A stretch of 6,609 nucleotides of DNA from Aquisalimonas sp. GTDB lineage: Bacteria; Pseudomonadota; Gammaproteobacteria; Nitrococcales; Aquisalimonadaceae. Both the position numbers and the translations under genes were made by a program. The notes below the pieces were generated by a model. The model worked only from the letters and a program-made list of their open reading frames with translations. It was not told the DNA's origin and ran no database searches. The DNA is taken from NCBI GenBank assembly GCA_007127625.1, contig SKYZ01000085.1, positions 1-6,609 on the forward strand, written 5' to 3'. Shown piece by piece: positions 1 through 5,317 of the stretch (position 1 is its first letter; every line of letters begins with the position of its first letter).

Positions 1-711
1 CAGCCGGTAGGAGTAGATGGGCCGGTTGGCCTGCTTGGGCACGAAGTAGTACATCATGCCGAGGAAGCCGGCGGTGAGGAAGAAGCCCACCGCGTTATGG
101 CCGTACCACCACTGCACCATGGCGTCCACTGCCCCGGCATAGATGGGATAGGACTTGGTCAGCGACACCGGAATGGCCAGGTTGTTGACGATGTGGAGCA
201 TGGCCACGGCCAGGATGAACGCGCCGTAGAACCAGTTGGCCACGTAGATGTGCTTCACCTTGCGCTTGGCGATGGTGCCGAAGAACACCACGGCGTAGGA
301 CACCCAGACCACGGCGATGAGCAGCGCGATGGGCCACTCCAGCTCCGCGTACTCCTTGCTCTGGGTGATGCCCAGGGGCAGCGTGATCGCTGCCAGCAGG
401 ATCACCGTCTGCCAACCCCAGAACGTGAAACTCGCCAGCTTGGGGGCGAACAGTGGCGTCTGGCATGTCCGCTGAACCACCCAATACGAGGTGGCGAACA
501 GCGCCGAACCACCGAAGGCGAAGATCACGGCGTTGGTGTGCAACGGCCGCAACCGGCCGTAGCTCAGCCAGGGGACGTCGAAGTTCAGCGCCGGCCAGAT
601 GAGCTGCGCCGCGATGAGCACCCCCACGCCCATCCCGACGATGCCCCAGACGATGGTCATGATGCTGAACTGGCGCACGACGTTTTCGTTATAGGTGATA
701 GTTCGTTCCAT
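1..711 (-). CDS. ccoN: cbb3-type cytochrome c oxidase subunit I (CcoN), N-terminal 237 residues, truncated by window edge
   Basis: CcoN is the catalytic membrane subunit of the high-affinity cbb3 terminal oxidase; it reduces O2 to water and pumps protons in the inner membrane. The minus-strand frame is open from the ATG at 711-709 to base 1 (237 codons, no stop); the family is usually about 470-480 aa, so about half is present. Visible features: a hydrophobic first helix (about residues 15-40); [16 protein letters not shown] (53-68), whose H58 fits the low-spin heme b ligand; and [13 protein letters not shown] (199-211), whose H205 fits the first CuB ligand. Both lie two residues before the Pseudomonas stutzeri positions I recall (H60, H207). 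The remaining CuB and heme ligands would lie past the left edge. A weak purine-rich Shine-Dalgarno stretch (GGATGGAA, 723-716) precedes the start. It is transcribed divergently from the transporter gene; ccoO/P would be expected further left. Family assignment is secure. Confidence 0.95.
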   Translation of the reverse strand, partial: MERTITYNENVVRQFSIMTIVWGIVGMGVGVLIAAQLIWPALNFDVPWLSYGRLRPLHTNAVIFAFGGSALFATSYWVVQRTCQTPLFAPKLASFTFWGWQTVILLAAITLPLGITQSKEYAELEWPIALLIAVVWVSYAVVFFGTIAKRKVKHIYVANWFYGAFILAVAMLHIVNNLAIPVSLTKSYPIYAGAVDAMVQWWYGHNAVGFFLTAGFLGMMYYFVPKQANRPIYSYRL

Positions 712-753
712 TGGATTCCATCCACTGGTCGCTGGTCATGGCAGGTCGGCGCT

Positions 754-795
754 ATTATCCGTGGCACGGCGCCCCCCTTTCTTGACATGGATCAA
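754..795 (-). promoter_or_regulatory. Predicted FNR/ANR-activated class II promoter of ccoN
   Basis: Bases 782-795 read TTGAC-ATGG-ATCAA, a 9-of-10 match to the FNR/ANR consensus TTGAT-N4-ATCAA. On the minus strand, 759-754 read GATAAT, a 5-of-6 match to a sigma70 -10 element. If the start site is seven bases past that hexamer (base 747), the box centre (788/789) falls at -41.5, the canonical class II FNR activating position. The -35 position (782-777, AGAAAG) does not match consensus, as expected for an activator-dependent promoter. The predicted 5' leader is about 36 nt. Low-oxygen control by FNR/ANR is well known for cbb3 operons. The promoter is predicted from sequence only. Confidence 0.82.
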
Positions 796-841
796 GGGAA
801 CCCCGGCAGATATACCTCCATAGAGGCAGGCGCTCCCCAAC

Positions 842-857
842 CACGCCTCAGGGCGTG
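842..857 (+). repeat. Small perfect inverted repeat in the transporter leader
   Basis: CACGCC and GGCGTG form a 6-bp perfect stem around a TCAG loop, ending 41 nt before the transporter start codon. There is no following T-run, so it is not an intrinsic terminator. It could be an operator half-site pair or a leader hairpin, or chance in GC-rich DNA. Confidence 0.35.
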
Positions 858-898
858 ATAGCATCCGCCAACACCTTCTCGAAGGATCAGCCAGGTTA

Positions 899-2470
899 AT
901 GAATCCACGGGTTTTTCTGCCATCTGCGGCCATCGTGCTGGCGCTGGTGATCACCGGCGCCGTGTGGACCAGCGCCCTGGGTGCTGCCATGGAGGCCACC
1001 CAGGCGTTCCTGGTCCTGCACTTCGGCTGGGTCTACACGGGCGTGGTGGCCTTTCTGCTTCTGTACGTGTTTGCCCTGCTGCTGCACCCGCGCTTCCGCA
1101 ACCTGCGCCTGGGGCCACCCGACTCGCGGCCCGAGTACACCTACCTGTCGTGGTTCGCCATGCTGTTCTCCGCAGGCATGGGCATCGGCCTGCTGTTCTA
1201 CAGCGTCGCCGAACCGGTACTGCACTACCTCCAGCCGCCCCGCGGCGAGGCCGCCACCGCGGAGGCGGCCAACGAGGCCATGCGGCTGACCTTCTTCCAC
1301 TGGGGGCTGCATCCCTGGGCCATCTACATCATCGTGGCCCTGTCACTGGCCTTTTTCTCCTACAGGCACGGCCTGCCCCTGTCGCTACGGGCCGCGCTCT
1401 ATCCTCTGATCGGACGTCGCATCGACGGCATTGCCGGCGATGTCATCGATGTGCTTGCCGTGGTGGGCACGGTGCTCGGTGTCGCCACCTCACTGGGCCT
1501 GGGGGTCATGCAGGTCAACTCGGGGCTCGAGCACGTGGGCCTGATCGAGGTCTCTACCTTCAACCAGATCGTGCTGATCATCGCCATCATGGGTGTGGCC
1601 ACCATCTCGGTGCTCAGCGGGCTGAACAACGGCATTCGCATCATTTCCCGCGCCAATCTCTTCCTGGGCGCGGCGCTGCTGGTATTCGTGCTGGCGGCCG
1701 GGCCCACGGTGTTCGTGCTTATGACGCTGCTGCAAAGCGTGGGCAACTACGCCCACGGCCTGCTGGAGCTCACCTTCCGTACGGACGTCTTCCGTGGCGG
1801 GGACTGGCAGCGGGACTGGACCCTGTTCTACTGGGCCTGGTGGATCTCCTGGTGCCCCTTCGTGGGCATGTTCATCGCGCGGGTCTCCCGCGGACGCACT
1901 GTGGGCGAGTTCATTCTCGGTACGCTGCTGGTGCCCACGGGCTTCACCTTCGTCTGGCTCTCGGTATTCGGAGCGACCGGGCTGTACCAGGAAATCACCA
2001 GTGGCGAACTGGGCGCCATCGTCCAGGCCAGCGCGCCCCAGGCCCTCTTCGCCATGCTGGAGGAGCTGCCCGTTGCCATGATCACCGTCCCCCTGGCCAC
2101 GGCGGTGATTGTCGGCTACTTCGTGACCTCGGCGGACTCCGGCGCGCTGGTGATGAACATCCTCGCCTCCGGTGGCGATCCCAATCCACCGCTGGTGCAG
2201 AAGCTGTTCTGGAGCGTACTCACCGGCACCGTCGCCGCGGTACTGCTGGTGGCGGGGGGCCTGCAGGCGCTGCAGACGGCGACGCTCACGGCGGCTCTGC
2301 CGCTGTCACTGGTGCTGGTGATCATGGCCTGGGGCCTGTGGAACGCCTTCCGGGCCGACGCCCGGCAGACCGAGGAGATCACCCCCATGCCCGAACCCGG
2401 CCTGGAACGACTGATGCGCTACGCCGAGGAGAAACGCGAACGCACGGGAGGCACGGATGAAACCCTCTGA
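899..2470 (+). CDS. BCCT-family transporter (betaine/choline/carnitine type)
   Basis: This 523-aa inner-membrane protein belongs to the BCCT family, which imports quaternary ammonium compounds such as glycine betaine or choline, usually with Na+ or H+. It has about 12 hydrophobic segments. Diagnostic motifs: SAGMGIGLLFYSVAEP (91-106) with the glycine-rich GMGIG of helix 3; FFHWGLHPWAIY (132-143), matching the W189/W194/Y197 aromatic cluster of BetP; and YWAWWISWCPFVGMF (311-325), the family signature with the WW..W substrate-cage tryptophans. VTSADSGALV (409-418) contains the Thr-Ser pair (410-411) that aligns with a BetP Na+ site and hints at Na+ coupling. The tail after the last helix is about 40 residues, Glu/Arg rich, and lacks an obvious BetP-like sensor sequence. 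The start is ATG 899; GAAGGA lies 12 nt upstream, so the ribosome site is poor. The 3' end overlaps the next gene by 14 nt. Substrate is not determinable here; betaine is favoured by context only. Confidence 0.93.
   Translation: MNPRVFLPSAAIVLALVITGAVWTSALGAAMEATQAFLVLHFGWVYTGVVAFLLLYVFALLLHPRFRNLRLGPPDSRPEYTYLSWFAMLFSAGMGIGLLFYSVAEPVLHYLQPPRGEAATAEAANEAMRLTFFHWGLHPWAIYIIVALSLAFFSYRHGLPLSLRAALYPLIGRRIDGIAGDVIDVLAVVGTVLGVATSLGLGVMQVNSGLEHVGLIEVSTFNQIVLIIAIMGVATISVLSGLNNGIRIISRANLFLGAALLVFVLAAGPTVFVLMTLLQSVGNYAHGLLELTFRTDVFRGGDWQRDWTLFYWAWWISWCPFVGMFIARVSRGRTVGEFILGTLLVPTGFTFVWLSVFGATGLYQEITSGELGAIVQASAPQALFAMLEELPVAMITVPLATAVIVGYFVTSADSGALVMNILASGGDPNPPLVQKLFWSVLTGTVAAVLLVAGGLQALQTATLTAALPLSLVLVIMAWGLWNAFRADARQTEEITPMPEPGLERLMRYAEEKRERTGGTDETL
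2446..2451 (+). promoter_or_regulatory. Ribosome binding site for the 160-aa protein
   Basis: GGGAGG lies inside the transporter's 3' end, 5 nt before the ATG at 2457. It is the best support for that start and implies the two genes are translated from one message. Confidence 0.7.
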
Positions 2471-2939
2471 CGGCTCCGGCAACCGGCCTGCGAACCGGGG
2501 ACTAAAGCGCTGGCTGCGGCGCCTGCTGCGCCGCCGCGAACGCCTGCGGGATCCACGCAAGGCGCGCCGGTCACGCCAGCGCGCCCTGGACGAGCTGGAC
2601 ACCTGCCTGAGGAACTGCGTGGCTCCCGCCCTGGCCGCCGTGCGGGATACGCTCAACGAGGAGGGGTATGCCGCTGCCCTGGAACAAGAGAACCGTGGGT
2701 TCTGCCTGCGGGTGGTCCGGGACGACGAGCATTTCTGCGTCTTCCGTGCCGAGGGTCGTCTCTACCATAAGCCTTCGTTCGCCTTTCCGGCCTTGCACGG
2801 CACAATCGACCGGCCACAGAGCCCCCGGCTGGTGCTGGGTTGCGAAGGCAACGAACATGCATGGCACATGCGGCACTGCGATGAACAGGCAATCCGGGAG
2901 TTCGCCCTCGCGGAATGCCGCAAGTGGCTCGACTGGTAG
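2457..2939 (+). CDS. Unrecognised 160-aa protein with arginine-rich N-terminus
   Basis: I do not recognise the family. The protein starts 14 nt inside the transporter gene behind a good ribosome site and ends 22 nt before mrpE, so it belongs to the same operon. Residues 1-45 are very basic, with Arg/Lys clusters at 17-43 interrupted by leucine and tryptophan (KRWLRRLLRRRERLRDPRK, 17-35), which could form an amphipathic helix lying on the membrane or binding nucleic acid. Residues 44-78 look helical. Residues 79-160 alternate hydrophobic and charged residues as in a small alpha/beta domain, with FCLRVVRDDEHFCVFR (82-97) and an acidic/aromatic C-terminus (ECRKWLDW, 153-160). Five cysteines (50, 54, 83, 94, 129) plus C141 and C154 occur without a recognised metal motif. 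There is no signal peptide or transmembrane helix, so it is probably cytoplasmic. A role as accessory or regulator of the transporter or antiporter is suggested only by position. Confidence 0.75.
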   Translation: MKPSDGSGNRPANRGLKRWLRRLLRRRERLRDPRKARRSRQRALDELDTCLRNCVAPALAAVRDTLNEEGYAAALEQENRGFCLRVVRDDEHFCVFRAEGRLYHKPSFAFPALHGTIDRPQSPRLVLGCEGNEHAWHMRHCDEQAIREFALAECRKWLDW

Positions 2940-2961
2940 GCCCACGGAGCAGACGACCGGC

Positions 2962-3486
2962 GTGACCCGCATCCCCTCGTTCATCCGCGATATCATCGGG
3001 CGCACCCGCCCCAGGGATCTGCCGGGACGGCTGATTCTCTATGCCGGCCTGTGGTGGCTGATCACCGGCGGCGACGCTGGCGCCTGGACGTGGGGCGCTC
3101 CGGCGGTGGCCGGCGCGGCGATTATAAGCCCCTTCCCCGGGCGCTCACCCTGGCAGATCAGCATCCCCGGCGCACTGACCTTCCTGCCGGTGTTCGTGGC
3201 TTTTTCCCTGCGCGGCGCCCTGGACGTCGCGCGCCGCGCCCTGCACCCTCGGCGCCCACTGAACCCTGCGTTACTGGATTACCCCTGGCGACTGCCCGAT
3301 AACGGCAGTCGCGTGTTTCTTGCCAATCTGATCAATCTCATGCCCGGCACCCTGTGCGTCCGCATCACCGGGCGTGCCATGACCGTCCATACCATCGGTG
3401 ATACCACAAGGACACTGAGCGGCCTGGCCGAGTTGGAAGCACGTACCGCGATGCTGCTGAAACAGCCATTACATGATGAGCACTGA
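2962..3486 (+). CDS. mrpE: Mrp/Mnh cation:proton antiporter subunit E
   Basis: MrpE is a small membrane subunit needed for assembly and activity of the Mrp Na+(cation)/H+ antiporter. The 174-aa product has hydrophobic segments at about 22-36, 43-56 and 66-84, then a cytoplasmic-type domain. The family signature is clear in FLANLINLMPGTLCVRI (119-135), followed by the VHTIGD stretch (142-147). FSLRGALDVARRAL (81-94) is also typical. The start is taken as GTG 2962: it is the only ATG/GTG/TTG in frame between the upstream gene's stop and the conserved region. ACGGAG (2944-2949) sits 12 nt upstream, a poor spacing. The frame extends upstream to 2668 across the preceding gene, but that part reads as the other gene out of frame. 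About 20 polar, Arg-rich residues precede the first helix, longer than usual. It overlaps mrpF by 14 nt. Confidence 0.9.
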   Translation: MTRIPSFIRDIIGRTRPRDLPGRLILYAGLWWLITGGDAGAWTWGAPAVAGAAIISPFPGRSPWQISIPGALTFLPVFVAFSLRGALDVARRALHPRRPLNPALLDYPWRLPDNGSRVFLANLINLMPGTLCVRITGRAMTVHTIGDTTRTLSGLAELEARTAMLLKQPLHDEH

Positions 3487-3781
3487 CGTTCACATCGTTA
3501 TTGTTGTCATTCTGCTGCTGAACATCGTCGTCGGCCTGGTGCGCATCCTGCGCGGACCGGAGTCGGCGGACCGCATGCTGGCGGCGGAAATGTTCGCCAC
3601 CTCGGCGGTGGCGATCATCCTGATTCTCGCGGTGACCACCTCGTCGCCGGCGCTGATGGATGTGGCCCTGGTGTTCGCCCTGCTCTCGGCCCTGGCGGTG
3701 GTGACCTTCGTGAGCAGAGCCTGGTCGGCCCTTAACCCACCGCAGCCCCCGAAGCACGACGGCGAGGAGGACGGCCCATGA
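3473..3781 (+). CDS. mrpF: Mrp/Mnh cation:proton antiporter subunit F
   Basis: MrpF is a three-helix membrane subunit of the Mrp antiporter, implicated in Na+ (and in some systems bile salt) efflux. The 102-aa product has helices at about 6-24, 37-55 and 62-82. The family hallmark RILRGPESADRMLAAE (24-39), with conserved Arg, Gly-Pro and Asp33, joins helices 1 and 2. LMDVALVFALLSALAVV (61-77) contains the conserved Asp63. The tail (86-102) is Pro/Glu/Asp rich and somewhat longer than typical. Two adjacent ATG codons (3473, 3476) could start it; no clear ribosome site precedes either, and the start lies inside mrpE, so translational coupling is likely. The stop overlaps the mrpG start by 4 nt. 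Confidence 0.93.
   Translation: MMSTDVHIVIVVILLLNIVVGLVRILRGPESADRMLAAEMFATSAVAIILILAVTTSSPALMDVALVFALLSALAVVTFVSRAWSALNPPQPPKHDGEEDGP
3764..3770 (+). promoter_or_regulatory. Ribosome binding site for mrpG
   Basis: GAGGAGG lies 7 nt before the mrpG ATG at 3778 and supports that start. It also encodes part of the acidic tail of MrpF. Confidence 0.75.
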
Positions 3782-4077
3782 CGCTCACCGAGTGGCTCGG
3801 TACCGCCCTGGTGATTGCAGGTGTGCCGTTCCTGCTATCCGGCACTCTGGGACTGCTGCGCTTCCCGGATGTCTACACCCGGCTGCATGCCCTGGCCAAG
3901 GGCGACAACGTCGGTCTGGGCCTGATCTGCGTCGGTCTGGGCATCCAGTCCGGCAGCGTGACGGTGGCACTGAAACTGCTGCTGATCTGGGTGCTGATGC
4001 TGATCGCCTCGGCCACCGGCGCCGGCCTGATCGCGCGCACCGCCCTGGCCCGCGGCCTCAAGCCCTGGGGGCTGTAA
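3778..4077 (+). CDS. mrpG: Mrp/Mnh cation:proton antiporter subunit G
   Basis: MrpG is a three-helix membrane subunit of the Mrp complex. The 99-aa product has helices at about 6-24, 46-60 and 63-87. The highly conserved family segment LGLLRFPDVYTRLHALAK (24-41) lies between helices 1 and 2, and the third helix KLLLIWVLMLIASATGA (66-82) is also typical. Length is normal or slightly short, with a basic end (RGLKPWGL). ATG 3778 is supported by the strong ribosome site 7 nt upstream and overlaps the mrpF stop by 4 nt. The TAA stop shares its last A with the next gene's ATG. Confidence 0.95.
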   Translation: MTLTEWLGTALVIAGVPFLLSGTLGLLRFPDVYTRLHALAKGDNVGLGLICVGLGIQSGSVTVALKLLLIWVLMLIASATGAGLIARTALARGLKPWGL

Positions 4078-5024
4078 TGGCACCGCTGGCGAGCCATGCC
4101 TACGATCTGCTGCTGGCCGGCGCCCTGTTGTGGCTAGCGTGGCAGGCCACCCACGCGGCGGACCTGTTCCGCTCGGTGATCAGTTTCATCGTCTTCGGGC
4201 TGCTGATGGCCCTGGCGTGGATCCGGCTGGACGCCCCCGACATCGCCCTGGCCGAGGCCGCCATCGGCGCTGGCGTCACCGGCGCCCTCCTGCTCTCTGC
4301 ACTGGGGCGCCTGACCTCGGCACCGGCGGAAAAGCCCGCAGCCACCCGTCGCTGGCCGGGGACCATTGCCGTGCTTGCCCTGGCCGCGACGGTGCTGGCG
4401 CTCCTGGGCGCCGCCGCATGGCAACTGCCGGCGCCGGGGCTCGGCGACGCCGTTGCCGGGCACATGCCGCGAGCCGGCGTGGACAATCCGGTCACCGGGG
4501 TCCTGCTCAATTTCCGCGCCTTCGACACCCTGCTGGAGATCGGCGTGCTCCTGCTGGCCGTGGTCGCCATCTGGTCCTTGGGGCCGACCCCGGAACCCCT
4601 GGTCCCGGCGATACCCTCCCCTGCACTGCCGGCCCTGGGGCGCATGCTCTGGCCCATGTTCGTCCTGGCCACGTTCTATCTGCTGTGGCGCGGCACCCAC
4701 GCCCCCGGAGGCGCCTTCCAGGCAGGAGCGGTCCTGGGTGCCGGCGGAATCCTGGTGATTCTCGCCGGCGCGCGGCCGTGGCTCACCGGCGAGGACAACG
4801 GTCCGTGGCGATGGCTGCTCAGCCTGGGGGTCGTGACCATGCTGCTGGCGGCCCTGAGCACGACGCTGATCGGTCAGCGCTTTTTCGAGTACCCGGAATC
4901 CGCGGCCGCCGGTGTCATCCTGGTGCTGGAGATCACGGCTGCGATATCCATTGCCATGCTGCTGTTTGCCGCCTATCTCAACGGGCAGCCTCCGGCCCGC
5001 TGGCGGGGGTACCCACACTCATGA
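4077..5024 (+). CDS. mrpB: Fused Mrp subunit: MbhD-like + MbhE-like (MrpA C-terminus) + MrpB
   Basis: This 315-aa membrane protein joins three modules that are often separate or placed differently. Residues 9-78 resemble MbhD/DUF4040, the MrpA C-terminal helices, with the signature RLDAPDIALAEAAIGAG (50-66). Residues 95-168 resemble MbhE, with NPVTGVLLNFRAFDTLLE (137-154), including D150 and E154; MrpA C-termini carry a very similar VDFRGFDTxGE stretch. Residues 188-300 are the MnhB/MrpB domain, with the diagnostic RGTHAPGGAFQAGAVLGAGG (205-224). About eight to nine hydrophobic segments are visible. The start is ATG 4077, overlapping the mrpG stop by 1 nt; only a weak GGGGG precedes it. The frame is continuous through all three domains, so this is a real fusion unless there is a sequencing error. 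It likely forms part of the cation and proton path at the MrpA-B interface. Domain calls rest on motif recognition. Confidence 0.9.
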   Translation: MAPLASHAYDLLLAGALLWLAWQATHAADLFRSVISFIVFGLLMALAWIRLDAPDIALAEAAIGAGVTGALLLSALGRLTSAPAEKPAATRRWPGTIAVLALAATVLALLGAAAWQLPAPGLGDAVAGHMPRAGVDNPVTGVLLNFRAFDTLLEIGVLLLAVVAIWSLGPTPEPLVPAIPSPALPALGRMLWPMFVLATFYLLWRGTHAPGGAFQAGAVLGAGGILVILAGARPWLTGEDNGPWRWLLSLGVVTMLLAALSTTLIGQRFFEYPESAAAGVILVLEITAAISIAMLLFAAYLNGQPPARWRGYPHS

Positions 5025-5317
5025 TGCTCTACCTCCTGCTCGCCAGCGGGCTGTTCCTGATCGGCTGCCACGGGCTGTTCGCCAGCGAGGGCATGCTGCG
5101 CAAACTGCTGGCGCTGAATGTCCTGAGCTCGGCGGTCTTCCTGGCATTTGTCACCATCGCCCGCATGAGTGATCCCCTGGACCCGGTGCCCCACGCCATT
5201 GTGCTCACCGGCCTGGTGGTCACTGTGAGCACCACCGCCGTGGCGTTGGCCATTGTCATCCGCCTGGCCGCTGGTGGCAGTGACCTGTCCCGGGGGCGAC
5301 GGGAGGAGGACGAATGA
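5021..5317 (+). CDS. mrpC: Mrp/Mnh cation:proton antiporter subunit C (NuoK-like)
   Basis: MrpC is the NuoK-like small membrane subunit that sits between the antiporter-like subunits of the Mrp complex. The 98-aa product has three helices, about 3-20, 28-48 and 59-82. The strongest family match is DPVPHAIVLTGLVVTVSTTA (54-73), like the DPLPQALVLTAIVI stretch of MrpC. ALNVLSSAVFL (31-41) fits the second helix. The C-terminus is charged (RGRREEDE). Two ATGs (5021 and 5024) could start it; the overlap with the preceding stop is 4 nt or 1 nt. No close ribosome site is seen, so coupling is likely. The length is somewhat short for the family. The stop overlaps the mrpD ATG in an ATGA junction. Confidence 0.92.
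   Translation: MMLYLLLASGLFLIGCHGLFASEGMLRKLLALNVLSSAVFLAFVTIARMSDPLDPVPHAIVLTGLVVTVSTTAVALAIVIRLAAGGSDLSRGRREEDE
5304..5309 (+). promoter_or_regulatory. Ribosome binding site for mrpD
   Basis: A perfect AGGAGG lies 4 nt before the ATG at 5314, inside the 3' end of mrpC, and fixes the start of the last gene. Confidence 0.75.

Larger units (their letters stand above)
712..898. other. Divergent intergenic region between ccoN and the BCCT transporter gene
   Basis: This 187-bp gap lies between two divergent start codons. It holds the ccoN promoter (754-795) and, nearer the transporter, a small hairpin (842-857). No convincing sigma70 promoter is seen for the rightward gene. TTGACA at 782-787 looks like a -35 box, but the nearest TATA-like hexamer (TATACC, 811-816) is 23 bp away, too far. 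A purine stretch GAAGGA (881-886) lies 12 nt before the transporter ATG. No RNA gene or terminator was recognised. Confidence 0.7.

Noticed and set aside
689..739. 16-codon mini-ORF on the minus strand overlapping the ccoN start
   Set aside because: The ATG at 739 would lie only 8 nt from the predicted transcript start and has no ribosome site; most likely chance.
782..816. Plus-strand sigma70 promoter from TTGACA (782-787) and TATACC (811-816)
   Set aside because: The 23-bp spacer is far from the usual 17 bp, and TTGAC is better explained as half of the FNR box for ccoN.
97..858. 253-aa plus-strand open frame
   Set aside because: It lies antisense to ccoN, whose translation gives a clear CcoN with its heme and CuB histidines; the plus-strand product is His/Arg/Gly-rich, low in hydrophobic segments and unlike any family. 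GC-rich shadow.
964..2460. 498-aa plus-strand open frame inside the transporter gene
   Set aside because: It is the +2 shadow of the BCCT gene; the product is Arg/Gly/His/Ala-rich without domains, whereas the 899 frame carries all BCCT motifs.
2516..2534. Perfect 7-bp inverted repeat (GCGGCGC, 5-nt loop, GCGCCGC)
   Set aside because: It falls within consecutive Arg/Leu codons of the 160-aa protein and has no T-run; GC-rich arginine codons readily produce such repeats, so it is not called a terminator.
2668..2961. Upstream 98-codon extension of the mrpE frame
   Set aside because: It overlaps the 160-aa gene in another frame and shows no MrpE similarity; the GTG at 2962 follows that gene's stop and gives a normal MrpE length.
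4134..5018. 294-aa minus-strand open frame opposite the fused mrpB gene
   Set aside because: Its product is Gln/Gly/Arg-rich with no recognisable fold; it results from high-GC codon bias in the true gene on the other strand.
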